Shown: one piece after another, positions 1-6,614 of the stretch | How the letters are laid out: every line of letters begins with the position of its first letter | Numbering within the stretch: position 1 is the first letter of the stretch | DNA from: an uncultured Gemmatimonadota bacterium | GTDB taxonomy: Bacteria > Gemmatimonadota > Gemmatimonadetes > Gemmatimonadales > Gemmatimonadaceae | Direction: 5' to 3' | Assembly: GCA_903894655.1 (NCBI GenBank) | Contig: CAITQY010000262.1 | Location: 1-8,652 of the forward strand | Length of the DNA stretch: 8,652 bases | Position numbers and translations under genes: made by a program | The notes under the pieces: model-generated | What the model saw: the letters and a program-made list of their open reading frames with translations, nothing else | Database searches by the model: none | What the model was told of the DNA's origin: nothing

Positions 1-520
1 CGTCATAGAAGCGTTCGGTGCCGAACAAGTCGGTGTGCGACAGCTCCCAGTTGAACCGGCTCCCCAGCTCCAACGCCTCGAGCACCTGATCGCCCGCCTC
101 GAGAAAGTCGGGGCCCAGCTGCTTGCGTCCCTTCACCAGCGCGCCCAGAAAGCTGCGCCCCTTGTGGGCCAGCGGCGATCCGAACGTCGTCGGTGCCAGC
201 GCGATCACGTGCTTCACACGAGCGCGCCGTTGCGCCGTCATGCCGCGTCGGGTCAGCCACGCGCGCAACACCAGCATCCCGGTGGAGTGCACCATGACAT
301 CGAACGGCTCGTCGTCAGCCAGCCCCACGCGCTGACGCAGCACCTTGTCAAAGCCCTCGGCGATATCGCGCACCGACACGTCGTTGGTCAGTGATTCGTA
401 GCTCACCGTGCACAGCTGCTCCGCCGTCCATCCGGCCGCGCGCAACAGCGTGCGCCACGTGGCGAACGCGTGGCCGTCGGCGCTGTACCCATGCAGCAGA
501 ATGAGCGGACGATTGGCCAT
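1..520 (-). CDS. Lipase-like alpha/beta hydrolase, C-terminus cut by window edge
   Basis: The reading frame opens with ATG at 520 and stays open to base 1, giving 173 residues; the C-terminus lies outside the window. It begins directly with an alpha/beta-hydrolase core: RPLILLHGYS (residues 4-13) holds the HG oxyanion-hole motif, and VMVHSTGM (75-82) is the nucleophile elbow with Ser79 as predicted catalytic serine. The usual first Gly of GxSxG is Val77, a substitution also common in lipases with AHSxG elbows. APTTFGSPLAHKG (109-121) resembles the loop after the elbow in lipases and PGAP1-like esterases. The acid and histidine of the triad would lie in the missing part. There is no signal peptide, so it is probably cytoplasmic. 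It starts 17 bp after the stop of the upstream esterase gene, consistent with co-transcription; no strong ribosome binding site is seen. The fold is clear; the substrate is unknown. Confidence 0.8.
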   Translation of the reverse strand, partial: MANRPLILLHGYSADGHAFATWRTLLRAAGWTAEQLCTVSYESLTNDVSVRDIAEGFDKVLRQRVGLADDEPFDVMVHSTGMLVLRAWLTRRGMTAQRRARVKHVIALAPTTFGSPLAHKGRSFLGALVKGRKQLGPDFLEAGDQVLEALELGSRFNWELSHTDLFGTERFYD

Positions 521-536
521 GACGGATGCCGTTCAG

Positions 537-1742
537 CTAGCGGCTGTGCGTCACGAGCCAGGGCACGGCGCGCCGCACCCCGTTCCCCACCATCAGCAGA
601 TGCCCCTCGTAACGGAACAATTCGTACGTGGCACCAGGCGTCGCCTTGGCGGCCGCTTCCACGCGCGCGGCGGGAATGATGCCGTCGAGTTCCGCCCCCA
701 CGAACAGCGACGGCGGCGCATTCGGCGCCGTGATCGGACTGCCGCCAGCCAGCATGGCCACCGCCGCGAACTGTGCTGGACGCGCCTGCGCTAACCGCGC
801 CGCCGCACCGGCGCCCATCGAATGCCCGATCAAATACACCCGCGAGCTGTCGATGCGGAATTCGTTGCGTAGCAGCGTCATCAACGCATCGAAATGCTCC
901 GGCGAGGTGCCGAACACATCGGTTTTGGGCGACACGAGAATCAGCCGCTGCTCGGCCGCCAGCTTCGTGATAATGCCGCTGCCGTACGCATCGACAAACA
1001 TGTTCTCGTCGCCGCCGGCGCCGTGCAGCACGAGCAGCACACCCACCGGCTTGCGCACATTCGCCGACGACGGCGCCACGAGGCGCATCGGCACCAGCGT
1101 GTTGTTCGCACCGCGGTACACGCGCCAGAAATCGCCCACCAGACCGATGAATGGATCACGTCCGCGTTCCAGCACGCTCACTTCACGCGCCAGATCGCGC
1201 GACAACTTCGCGGGATCGTTCAGGAACTCGGCACTCCGCTCGGGCGACGGCACGTCTACCAGCAGCTTGGCACGCTCGCGGGTGGACAACAGCGCTTGCG
1301 CCAGCGGCCCCGTGCTATCCACCGCCGCCAGTCGTGCCAGATACTCGTCGCGCGCGGCACTGGCCGGCGCACCGTTCAACGAACGCGGCCCGGCTGGTGG
1401 CACGGGCGGAATGGAGGCCGCGCCGGTCAGCTGCGCGGCGGCGGCATCGATCGTGCTGACGGCCGCCGCAAACTGCCCGCTAAAGAAACTCAATGCTGCG
1501 CGGTCCACCGTACGGTTCACCGCAGCGCGCAGACTGTCCGGCAACGTCTTCGCGATCTCCCGCTGCGTGTACGCCGCATCCACGCGCATGTACGCGGCCG
1601 CGAGATCGGCGCGCGTGACTTTCGGTGTCACCGCCGTCGGTGCCACCGTCGGTGCCGCCTTCGGCGTCACCGGTACCTGCGCCCTCGCCAACGCCGGCAT
1701 AAACAGCACGCTGGCCGTCATGACACGCCGCCACATCGTCAT
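537..1742 (-). CDS. Secreted PHB-depolymerase-like esterase (alpha/beta hydrolase)
   Basis: 401 residues. The N-terminus (MTMWRRVMTASVLFMPALAR, then A-Q) is a signal peptide with probable cleavage after ARA at residue 21, so the product is exported. A Pro/Thr/Ala/Val-rich linker (22-41) and a mostly helical, unassigned segment (about 45-200) precede the catalytic domain (about 215-401). That domain shows VLLVLHGAGGDENMF (235-249, oxyanion-hole HGAGG), the nucleophile elbow GHSMG (306-310, Ser308), the likely acid Asp353 in ELDGIIP, and His381 in YEGHLLM: a complete Ser-Asp-His triad. The layout fits the LpqC/PHB-depolymerase and dienelactone-hydrolase-like esterases, which cleave ester bonds of polyesters, feruloyl esters or similar; the substrate cannot be read from sequence. 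The start ATG overlaps the cysK stop as ATGA (1739-1742), so translation is probably coupled to cysK. ATG at residue 3 or 8 are alternative starts; the latter would leave a signal peptide without its Arg pair. Confidence 0.88.
   Translation of the reverse strand: MTMWRRVMTASVLFMPALARAQVPVTPKAAPTVAPTAVTPKVTRADLAAAYMRVDAAYTQREIAKTLPDSLRAAVNRTVDRAALSFFSGQFAAAVSTIDAAAAQLTGAASIPPVPPAGPRSLNGAPASAARDEYLARLAAVDSTGPLAQALLSTRERAKLLVDVPSPERSAEFLNDPAKLSRDLAREVSVLERGRDPFIGLVGDFWRVYRGANNTLVPMRLVAPSSANVRKPVGVLLVLHGAGGDENMFVDAYGSGIITKLAAEQRLILVSPKTDVFGTSPEHFDALMTLLRNEFRIDSSRVYLIGHSMGAGAAARLAQARPAQFAAVAMLAGGSPITAPNAPPSLFVGAELDGIIPAARVEAAAKATPGATYELFRYEGHLLMVGNGVRRAVPWLVTHSR
1621..1671. repeat. Degenerate 12-bp tandem repeat inside the esterase gene
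   Basis: Four copies of a 12-bp unit (TTCGGTGTCACC, GTCGGTGCCACC, GTCGGTGCCGCC, TTCGGCGTCACC on the plus strand) lie at 1621-1632, 1636-1647, 1648-1659 and 1660-1671, with a 3-bp insert after the first. The unit length is a multiple of three, so copy-number change would keep the frame. It encodes the Val/Thr/Pro/Ala-rich linker directly after the signal peptide of the esterase, where length variation should be tolerated. Confidence 0.7.
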
Positions 1743-2656
1743 GCGGGAAACAGCCCGTCAATCGACAGGTACCGTTCGCCGGTGTCGTAGCAGAACGTGA
1801 GCACACGCGCGCCGTCCGCCATGTCGGGGATCTTCTGCGCCACCGCCGCCAGCGACGCGCCGCTCGAGATGCCAACCAGGATCCCCTCTTCGCGCGCCGA
1901 GCGCTGGGTGTAATCGAACGCCGCTTCTTCGGTGACCTGAATGGCGCCATCGAGGGTGTCGCGATGCAGGTTGTCGGGAATGAAGCCCGGCCCGACCCCC
2001 TGAATGCGATGCGGCCCCGGCGCCCCGCCACTGATCACCGCCGACTTCGCCGGTTCCACCGCGTACGTCTTCATCGCCGGCCAGTGCTGCTTCAGCACTT
2101 CGCTGCAGCCGGTGATGTGACCGCCGGTCCCCACGCCTGTAATCAGATAATCCACGCCATCCGGAAAATCGGCGAGAATCTCACGCGCCGTGGTCAGTGC
2201 ATGCACGCGAATATTCGCGTCGTTCGTAAACTGCTGCGGCATCCAGGCGTTCGGTGTACTGGCCACGAGTTCGTTCGCCCGTTCGATCGCGCCCCTCATG
2301 CCCAGCTCGCGCGGCGTCAGATCGAAGGTGGCACCGTATGCCGACATCAGCGTGCGACGCTCAATCGACATCGACTCCGGCATCACCAGCACCAGCTTAT
2401 AGCCTTTCACGGCCGCCACCATCGCCAACCCGATACCGGTATTCCCCGACGTCGGCTCGATGATCACGCTGTCCTTCGTAAGCAAACCGCGCTGTTCGGC
2501 ATCGTCGATCATCGCCATCGCGATCCGATCCTTGATGCTGCCGCCCGGATTCGCCCGTTCGAGCTTCATCCATACTTCCACACGCGGATCGAACAAGCGA
2601 TGCAGACGCACATGCGGCGTATGGCCGATGGTGTCGAGAATCGTGGAGACGCGCAT
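1739..2656 (-). CDS. cysK: Cysteine synthase (O-acetylserine sulfhydrylase), PLP-dependent
   Basis: 305 residues, close to the usual ~310-320 of the family. The enzyme makes L-cysteine from O-acetyl-L-serine and sulfide in the cytoplasm, using pyridoxal phosphate. Visible signatures: NPGGSIKDRIA (36-46) with Lys42 as Schiff-base lysine; EPTSGNTGIGLA (67-78), the substrate-binding loop; MPESMSIERR (92-101), very like CysK; GVGTGGHITG (174-183), the phosphate-binding glycine loop; GPHRIQGVGPGFIP (214-227), which favours CysK over CysM; and GISSGAS (262-268), with the serine contacting the PLP ring nitrogen. The NPGGSIKDR form around Lys42 is also seen in CysM and cystathionine beta-synthase, so sulfur-donor preference is not fixed by sequence. 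The ATG at 2656 sits right before the conserved N-terminal strand (ILDTIGHTP). It lies 70 bp downstream of cysE, its functional partner, and its TGA overlaps the start of the esterase gene. Confidence 0.95.
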   Translation of the reverse strand: MRVSTILDTIGHTPHVRLHRLFDPRVEVWMKLERANPGGSIKDRIAMAMIDDAEQRGLLTKDSVIIEPTSGNTGIGLAMVAAVKGYKLVLVMPESMSIERRTLMSAYGATFDLTPRELGMRGAIERANELVASTPNAWMPQQFTNDANIRVHALTTAREILADFPDGVDYLITGVGTGGHITGCSEVLKQHWPAMKTYAVEPAKSAVISGGAPGPHRIQGVGPGFIPDNLHRDTLDGAIQVTEEAAFDYTQRSAREEGILVGISSGASLAAVAQKIPDMADGARVLTFCYDTGERYLSIDGLFPA

Positions 2657-2726
2657 GAGTCAGTGAGCTGAGAGTGAGCGAACGGTGCATCCGCTGAACG
2701 CGGCGGCTGAGTACCGGCGTGAACCG

Positions 2727-3569
2727 CTAGATATGGAACTCGAGTCCGTCGTCCGTCGGGCGCTGCTCCACCCGACTCGAGAACTGCACCACCGACCGCG
2801 CGGGGACCGACGAGGTCATCCAGACGTTCCCGCCAATGATCGATCCATCGCCGATCACCGTAGTCCCGCCCAGAATGGTCGCGTTGGCGTACACCACCAC
2901 ATCGTTGCCCAGTGTAGGATGCCGCTTCTGATGCGCCAACTTCTTGCTGACCGCATGCGCCCCCAGCGTCACGCCCTGATACAGTCGCACGCGATCACCG
3001 ATGATGCTCGTTTCACCGATCACCACGCCGGTACCGTGGTCGATTGCAAACGACGCACCAAGGACCGCACCCGGATGAATGTCGATGCCGGTTTCCCGAT
3101 GTGACCACTCGGAGAGCAACCGCGGGAAGACGGGCACGTGCAGCACGTACAGCTCATGCGCCACGCGATGCACCGCCGTAGCGAGAAAGCCCGGATAGGC
3201 GACGATCACTTCTTCCAAGCTCTCGGCCGCCGGATCCCCCGACAGAATCGCCGCGGCATCGAGTTGCAGCGACGCACGCACATCCGGCAACCGATTCAGG
3301 AACGTGGCGACCACTGGCTCGACGTCATGCACCATCGGCGTAATCGCTGCACGCAACAGCGCTTCGACCTGCGCCGCTTCTTCGTTCACGTCCGCCACAC
3401 CCAGTCGCGACGGATGCGCAAACTGCGGAAAAAGCAGCGCCAACACACGGCCAGCGAACTCTTCCGCCAACGCCCGCATCGGACGTTGGGCATCACCGGC
3501 GCGGCGCTCAGCGCGGAGCTCCTCGAGAAACGTCGACCAGCGCGTCGGCACAGCAATCCGATCTGTCAT
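2727..3569 (-). CDS. cysE: Serine O-acetyltransferase (EpsC/CysE type)
   Basis: 280 residues from ATG 3569 (MTDRIAVPTR). This cytoplasmic enzyme acetylates L-serine with acetyl-CoA to O-acetylserine, the committed step of cysteine synthesis. An alpha-helical N-terminal domain (about 10-150) is followed by a left-handed beta-helix of hexapeptide repeats (about 162-260). Residues aligning with the E. coli active site are present: Asp112 in GDPAAES, Asp163 in GIDIHPGA, His178 in IDHGTGVVIGET, and His217 in QKRHPTLGN. The C-terminus is DDGLEFHI, ending in Ile280; a terminal Ile is what CysE homologues insert into CysK to form the cysteine synthase complex. The frame is open back to an ATG at 3629, but that start would overlap the methyltransferase gene by 50 bp and add 20 residues with no family similarity. 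ATG 3569 lies 10 bp after the preceding stop, so it is chosen. Feedback inhibition by cysteine is usual in the family but cannot be judged here. Confidence 0.94.
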   Translation of the reverse strand: MTDRIAVPTRWSTFLEELRAERRAGDAQRPMRALAEEFAGRVLALLFPQFAHPSRLGVADVNEEAAQVEALLRAAITPMVHDVEPVVATFLNRLPDVRASLQLDAAAILSGDPAAESLEEVIVAYPGFLATAVHRVAHELYVLHVPVFPRLLSEWSHRETGIDIHPGAVLGASFAIDHGTGVVIGETSIIGDRVRLYQGVTLGAHAVSKKLAHQKRHPTLGNDVVVYANATILGGTTVIGDGSIIGGNVWMTSSVPARSVVQFSSRVEQRPTDDGLEFHI

Positions 3570-3579
3570 GGGGCAGAAT

Positions 3580-4221
3580 CTACAGCCGTTCCAGCGAAGA
3601 GACCCGGTATTGCTCCACTTCCGCCACATAGCATTGCATGCCCACGGGGACGAGCCCGCTCCGCTGCATCAGTCCGCGATACCACGACGCCGACTTGGGC
3701 GCGGGCCAATCGGTATCTCCTTCGAAGTGATCGTCCTTCGTGAACAGCTCGAGATACGCCATGCCGCCCGTGCGCTGCGCGACCTGCGCCATGCCGCTCG
3801 TGAGCTGCGGGAGCGACAGATAATTCAGCATGCCGCAGCACACCACCAGATCGTACTGCTCGCGCAGATCGAGTGTGTCGAGATCCTCGATGCCACCCTG
3901 CTGCAGATGCCGGCGCGCGCCGAACTTGGCCACCGCATACGCGCTTGGATCGACCCCGTGATACGCCACGCGGGGACGCAGCGCCCGCAGTGCCGGATAC
4001 CAGTTGCCCTCGCCACAGCCCACATCGAGCACCGTGCGCACGCGTCGCCCCAACACCCACTCGGCCGTGTGCACCACGAACGACACCTGCCGAGTGAGCT
4101 CAGCCGCCGTCTTCACCCGATGCGTGGGATGTCGGTACCACTTGTCGAAGTACGCCGCGTCGTAGCGCTCGCTCAGAGAATCCCCCAGAAGCCGCGATCG
4201 ATGTCGATGGCGAAGCGCCAT
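3580..4221 (-). CDS. Class I SAM-dependent methyltransferase
   Basis: 213 residues if started at ATG 4221. The Rossmann-fold signature is clear: TVLDVGCGEGNW (63-74) is motif I for S-adenosylmethionine; GVDPS (89-93) has Asp91 as the acidic residue that holds the SAM ribose; EDLDTLDL (112-119) follows; YDLVVCCGMLNYL (123-135) is motif IV. No substrate-recognition domain is recognised, so small molecule, lipid or protein targets are all possible. The start is uncertain. The folded part appears to begin at SERYDAAYFDKWY (17-29), and residues 1-16 are encoded inside the preceding barrel gene (49-bp overlap) and are rich in Arg/His, as expected of out-of-frame coding. No ATG, GTG or TTG lies nearer the family start, but a CTG at 4176 overlaps the upstream TGA (CTGA) and would give MSERYDAAYF. 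The stop is 10 bp before cysE. The annotated end is firm; the first 15 residues are doubtful. Confidence 0.85.
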   Translation of the reverse strand: MALRHRHRSRLLGDSLSERYDAAYFDKWYRHPTHRVKTAAELTRQVSFVVHTAEWVLGRRVRTVLDVGCGEGNWYPALRALRPRVAYHGVDPSAYAVAKFGARRHLQQGGIEDLDTLDLREQYDLVVCCGMLNYLSLPQLTSGMAQVAQRTGGMAYLELFTKDDHFEGDTDWPAPKSASWYRGLMQRSGLVPVGMQCYVAEVEQYRVSSLERL

Positions 4222-6347
4222 TGCCCGTCGCGTAGTCCGCGCGCCACATCGGCCCGCACCAGATCGTAAAAAAAGAGCACGCCCATGCCGGCCGAAGGGC
4301 GCAACGCCGCTGTGGTGGGGCGATCTGGTGTTCCGCTGGCAGTGGCCAGCACTTGCACGAACGGTGCGAGCGTGACGTGCGGCGGAGACTTCCCCCACCG
4401 CCTGAGCGGAATCGATGGCGCCGGCATGGGCTGCCGGAACTCGAGCCGCTGCGACAGCATCGCCCGCGACGCAAACGCATGGAAGTCAAAGCCGGGCGCC
4501 GACCACGGGCCGCCGGCGAAGATCAGCCACTGCGGCGGCAGGTCACGTCCACCGGCCACGCCGCCGAACGTCTGCAGAAATAGCGCCCGATCACCGCCCA
4601 ACGGCTTCGTGATCTGCACCAGCCCTTGGGCACGGGCCACCAGCGGCCGCAGCAGCGGCTGAATCGCGAACAGATCGGCCACCGCTGGAGGACCGAATCC
4701 CTCGAAGGCACCGGCACTCAGCTGCAGCGACCAGGTCCCTCGCGCCCCGCGCTCGTCGGCCCCGACCCAACCGCCCGTGCCCTGCATCTCGGCGCGTACC
4801 CCCTCGATCTCCCACGCGGCCAGCGCCGGCGCAAATCGCCCCGACACCGACGACGCCGGTACCGACAAGGGCCGATCGCTCTCGTAGGCCAGCCGCCACG
4901 TGAACGCACTCGTGGGCTTGCGGCGCCACAACAGACCGACGGCGCGTGTATCCACCTGCGTGCTGTAGTCGCTCCCAAACAGCGCGGCGGCCAGCGAGTT
5001 CGTGACGCCGGCCCGCTCCGCGAACGCGAGATCGCGGTAGTCGCGCTCGGCAAACAGCTGAATGAGTGGCGTGCGTCCGAACGCCGGCACCGGACCGATC
5101 GCCAACTGCCCCTTGAACTGCTCATCGCTCAGTCCGTAGCGCACCCGACCACCCACCTGCACACCAAGGCGGCTGCGATGTGACGCGCCGATCCCGAGAG
5201 AGAGCCCCTCGGTGCGCGAGTAGCGGGCGAGATCGCTGATGCCGCGACCCGTCACCGACGCCGTCGTGGGACGCGAGAGCATGGAACTGCGAATAGCGGC
5301 CTCGGCCTGCACGCGGGCGCGCACCACCTCTTCACTACTCGCGATTTGAATCTCCGGCGGCAACGCGTCGATTACGCGACCGGTGAACGGGTACGCCTTG
5401 GCCGAATCGCGCGGCGCAGCACTCCAGCGCGGCAGCAGCATCGTGGCCGGCGGAACGCGCTCATTGACCGTGTATCCCGAGATCTCCCAGCGGCCGCGCA
5501 CGATGCCGCGTGCCGGAATATCGAACCACGTACTGCCGCGTGACACTTCCACCTCTTGCCGGCGCGGCAGCCAATAGCGCTCGCGCACCAGTCCATTTTC
5601 GAGCGTCACCACCAGCGTTTCGATGCGCTTGTCGATGATCGCGGCGCGTGTGAACGTCATCGACAACCGCACCACCGCACCGCTTTCGCGATCGAGATAC
5701 ACCGAGCCCACCGCCGCCGGCTGCGCCGCATCGCGCGGACGGAACTTCACTTCGTCCACCACGATCTCGCGACCGGGAATGCGAATACGCAGCGCCGCGC
5801 CCATGGCGTACTCGTACATTCGCGGGGCGAGCGCGGCCAGCGGATGCGGTACGTCGCGCACGTCCTGACCGTCGCCTAGTCGAATACGATCGGGCAGGTT
5901 GTCGAGCACCACGCTGTAGCGATCGCGATAGTAGCCCACGTCCGCCGGCAGCAGCGTGGTATCCCGGCGACCCACCAATCGCTGCGCGCTGCGCCCCGGC
6001 TGCCACCAGGCGAGCGACAGCTGTAGCTCTTCGCTCTGCACCACCTTGGGCGGAATGATCACGCCTTCGCCCAGCTGCGCCAGAAACGCCAGGAAGCCGT
6101 GCGCACTGGCGGTGTAGCTCAGCAGCGTGCTGTCGGCGAGTTGCACGCTGCGCCGATCGATCGCGCGGCGCACCAGAGAGTCGGCCAGCGCATCGCGCCA
6201 CGCCTGCTGGCCACGGGCCGGTGCCGCCGACGGTGTTTGCCCCTGCGCCTGGGCCTCCGCCAGATGCGTCGGCGCGGCGAGGGCGATCAGCGCAACGGCC
6301 AGAGCCGCCAACACCGGTGGCGTGGACCGCAGTGGGTTCGATGTCAC
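4173..6347 (-). CDS. Predicted outer-membrane beta-barrel protein with periplasmic N-terminal domain
   Basis: 724 residues from GTG 6347. The chosen start gives a typical signal peptide: MTSNPLRSTPP, a hydrophobic stretch VLAALAVALIALAA (12-25), and probable cleavage after AEA or AQA (32-34). An earlier ATG at 6554 would add 69 residues, burying the signal peptide, and is rejected; TTG 6374 is possible. Residues about 51-296 form a beta-rich soluble domain (for example VDEVKFRPRD, GSVYLDRESGAVVRL, GLVRERYWLPRRQEVEV) resembling the N-terminal part of DUF5686-like or LolA-like proteins. From about 376 to the end, alternating hydrophobic/polar strands with Gly/Tyr/Phe turns (EGLSLGIGASHR, GVQVGGRVRYGL, GWVGADERGARG) suggest an outer-membrane barrel. 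The C-terminal part (GGPWSAPGFDFHAF; PSAGMGVLFFYDLVRADVA) resembles Omp85/surface-antigen barrels. The last residues are FWGIL, not the canonical terminal aromatic. The role is unknown: transport, assembly or surface function. It is the first gene of the minus-strand cluster. Confidence 0.75.
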   Translation of the reverse strand: MTSNPLRSTPPVLAALAVALIALAAPTHLAEAQAQGQTPSAAPARGQQAWRDALADSLVRRAIDRRSVQLADSTLLSYTASAHGFLAFLAQLGEGVIIPPKVVQSEELQLSLAWWQPGRSAQRLVGRRDTTLLPADVGYYRDRYSVVLDNLPDRIRLGDGQDVRDVPHPLAALAPRMYEYAMGAALRIRIPGREIVVDEVKFRPRDAAQPAAVGSVYLDRESGAVVRLSMTFTRAAIIDKRIETLVVTLENGLVRERYWLPRRQEVEVSRGSTWFDIPARGIVRGRWEISGYTVNERVPPATMLLPRWSAAPRDSAKAYPFTGRVIDALPPEIQIASSEEVVRARVQAEAAIRSSMLSRPTTASVTGRGISDLARYSRTEGLSLGIGASHRSRLGVQVGGRVRYGLSDEQFKGQLAIGPVPAFGRTPLIQLFAERDYRDLAFAERAGVTNSLAAALFGSDYSTQVDTRAVGLLWRRKPTSAFTWRLAYESDRPLSVPASSVSGRFAPALAAWEIEGVRAEMQGTGGWVGADERGARGTWSLQLSAGAFEGFGPPAVADLFAIQPLLRPLVARAQGLVQITKPLGGDRALFLQTFGGVAGGRDLPPQWLIFAGGPWSAPGFDFHAFASRAMLSQRLEFRQPMPAPSIPLRRWGKSPPHVTLAPFVQVLATASGTPDRPTTAALRPSAGMGVLFFYDLVRADVARGLRDGQWRFAIDIDRGFWGIL
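4174..4187 (-). promoter_or_regulatory. Possible Shine-Dalgarno and CTG start of the methyltransferase
   Basis: On the minus strand a GGGGGA run (4186-4181) stands four bases before CTG (4176-4174), whose last two bases are shared with the TGA stop of the barrel gene. GGGGG can pair with the CCUCC anti-Shine-Dalgarno core using one G-U pair. Spacing and stop overlap are what a translationally coupled start would look like, and the resulting protein would begin at the conserved SERYDAAYF segment. CTG starts are rare, so this remains a hypothesis competing with ATG 4221. Confidence 0.3.
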
Positions 6348-6614
6348 GTCAGGCTTTTCATAGACGACGGGCAATGTAGCGGGAATGAAGCGCGAGAGCG
6401 TGCTGCCGACTACCCGATCTTTAAAGTTCGCCGGGACCTGCCGCGCATCGCCATTGCTTGCGTTCGAGCGATGTCCCATGCCTATATGCTGTTTGACGTC
6501 TGAACGGTTCTTCAATGCCCCACCACACCACCAGACACGAGAGCTCTTGTCCAATGTCCGCTATCACGAGCAGCCCACGATGAAACCAGAGCAGGCTGTC
6601 GCGAGTCACGCCCG
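6348..6614. promoter_or_regulatory. Divergent intergenic spacer between barrel gene and aconitase X
   Basis: These 267 bp must hold the promoters for both the minus-strand cluster and the plus-strand aconitase X gene. It is locally less GC-rich, with AT patches around 6419-6426 (the palindrome CTTTAAAG) and 6482-6490 (CTATATGCT). A TTGCGT at 6458-6463 and TATATG at 6483-6488 are 19 bp apart, a poor but possible plus-strand -35/-10 pair. No good consensus promoter, operator palindrome or riboswitch was found. Both genes also lack a strong Shine-Dalgarno sequence. Two minute ORFs end on the gene starts: plus-strand 6580-6618 (12 codons, ATGA overlap with aconitase X) and minus-strand 6361-6344 (5 codons, GTGA overlap with the barrel gene). 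Neither can be shown to be translated. Confidence 0.45.

Noticed and set aside
628..1800. Long plus-strand open frames (390 and 298 codons) opposite the esterase gene
   Set aside because: They are Arg/Ala/Ser-rich antisense shadows of a gene with a full signal peptide and catalytic triad; no domain is recognisable in them.
3570..3629. N-terminal extension of CysE to ATG 3629
   Set aside because: It overlaps the methyltransferase gene by 50 bp and adds Trp/Arg/Cys-rich residues unlike the family.
3304..4269. A 321-codon plus-strand open frame across cysE and the methyltransferase
   Set aside because: It spans two clearly coding minus-strand genes and their junction, is rich in Arg/His/Ala, and shows no family motif.
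6348..6554. N-terminal extension of the barrel protein back to ATG 6554
   Set aside because: It would place 69 residues, including the spacer-encoded segment, before a clear signal peptide; a GTG start at 6347 explains the sequence better.
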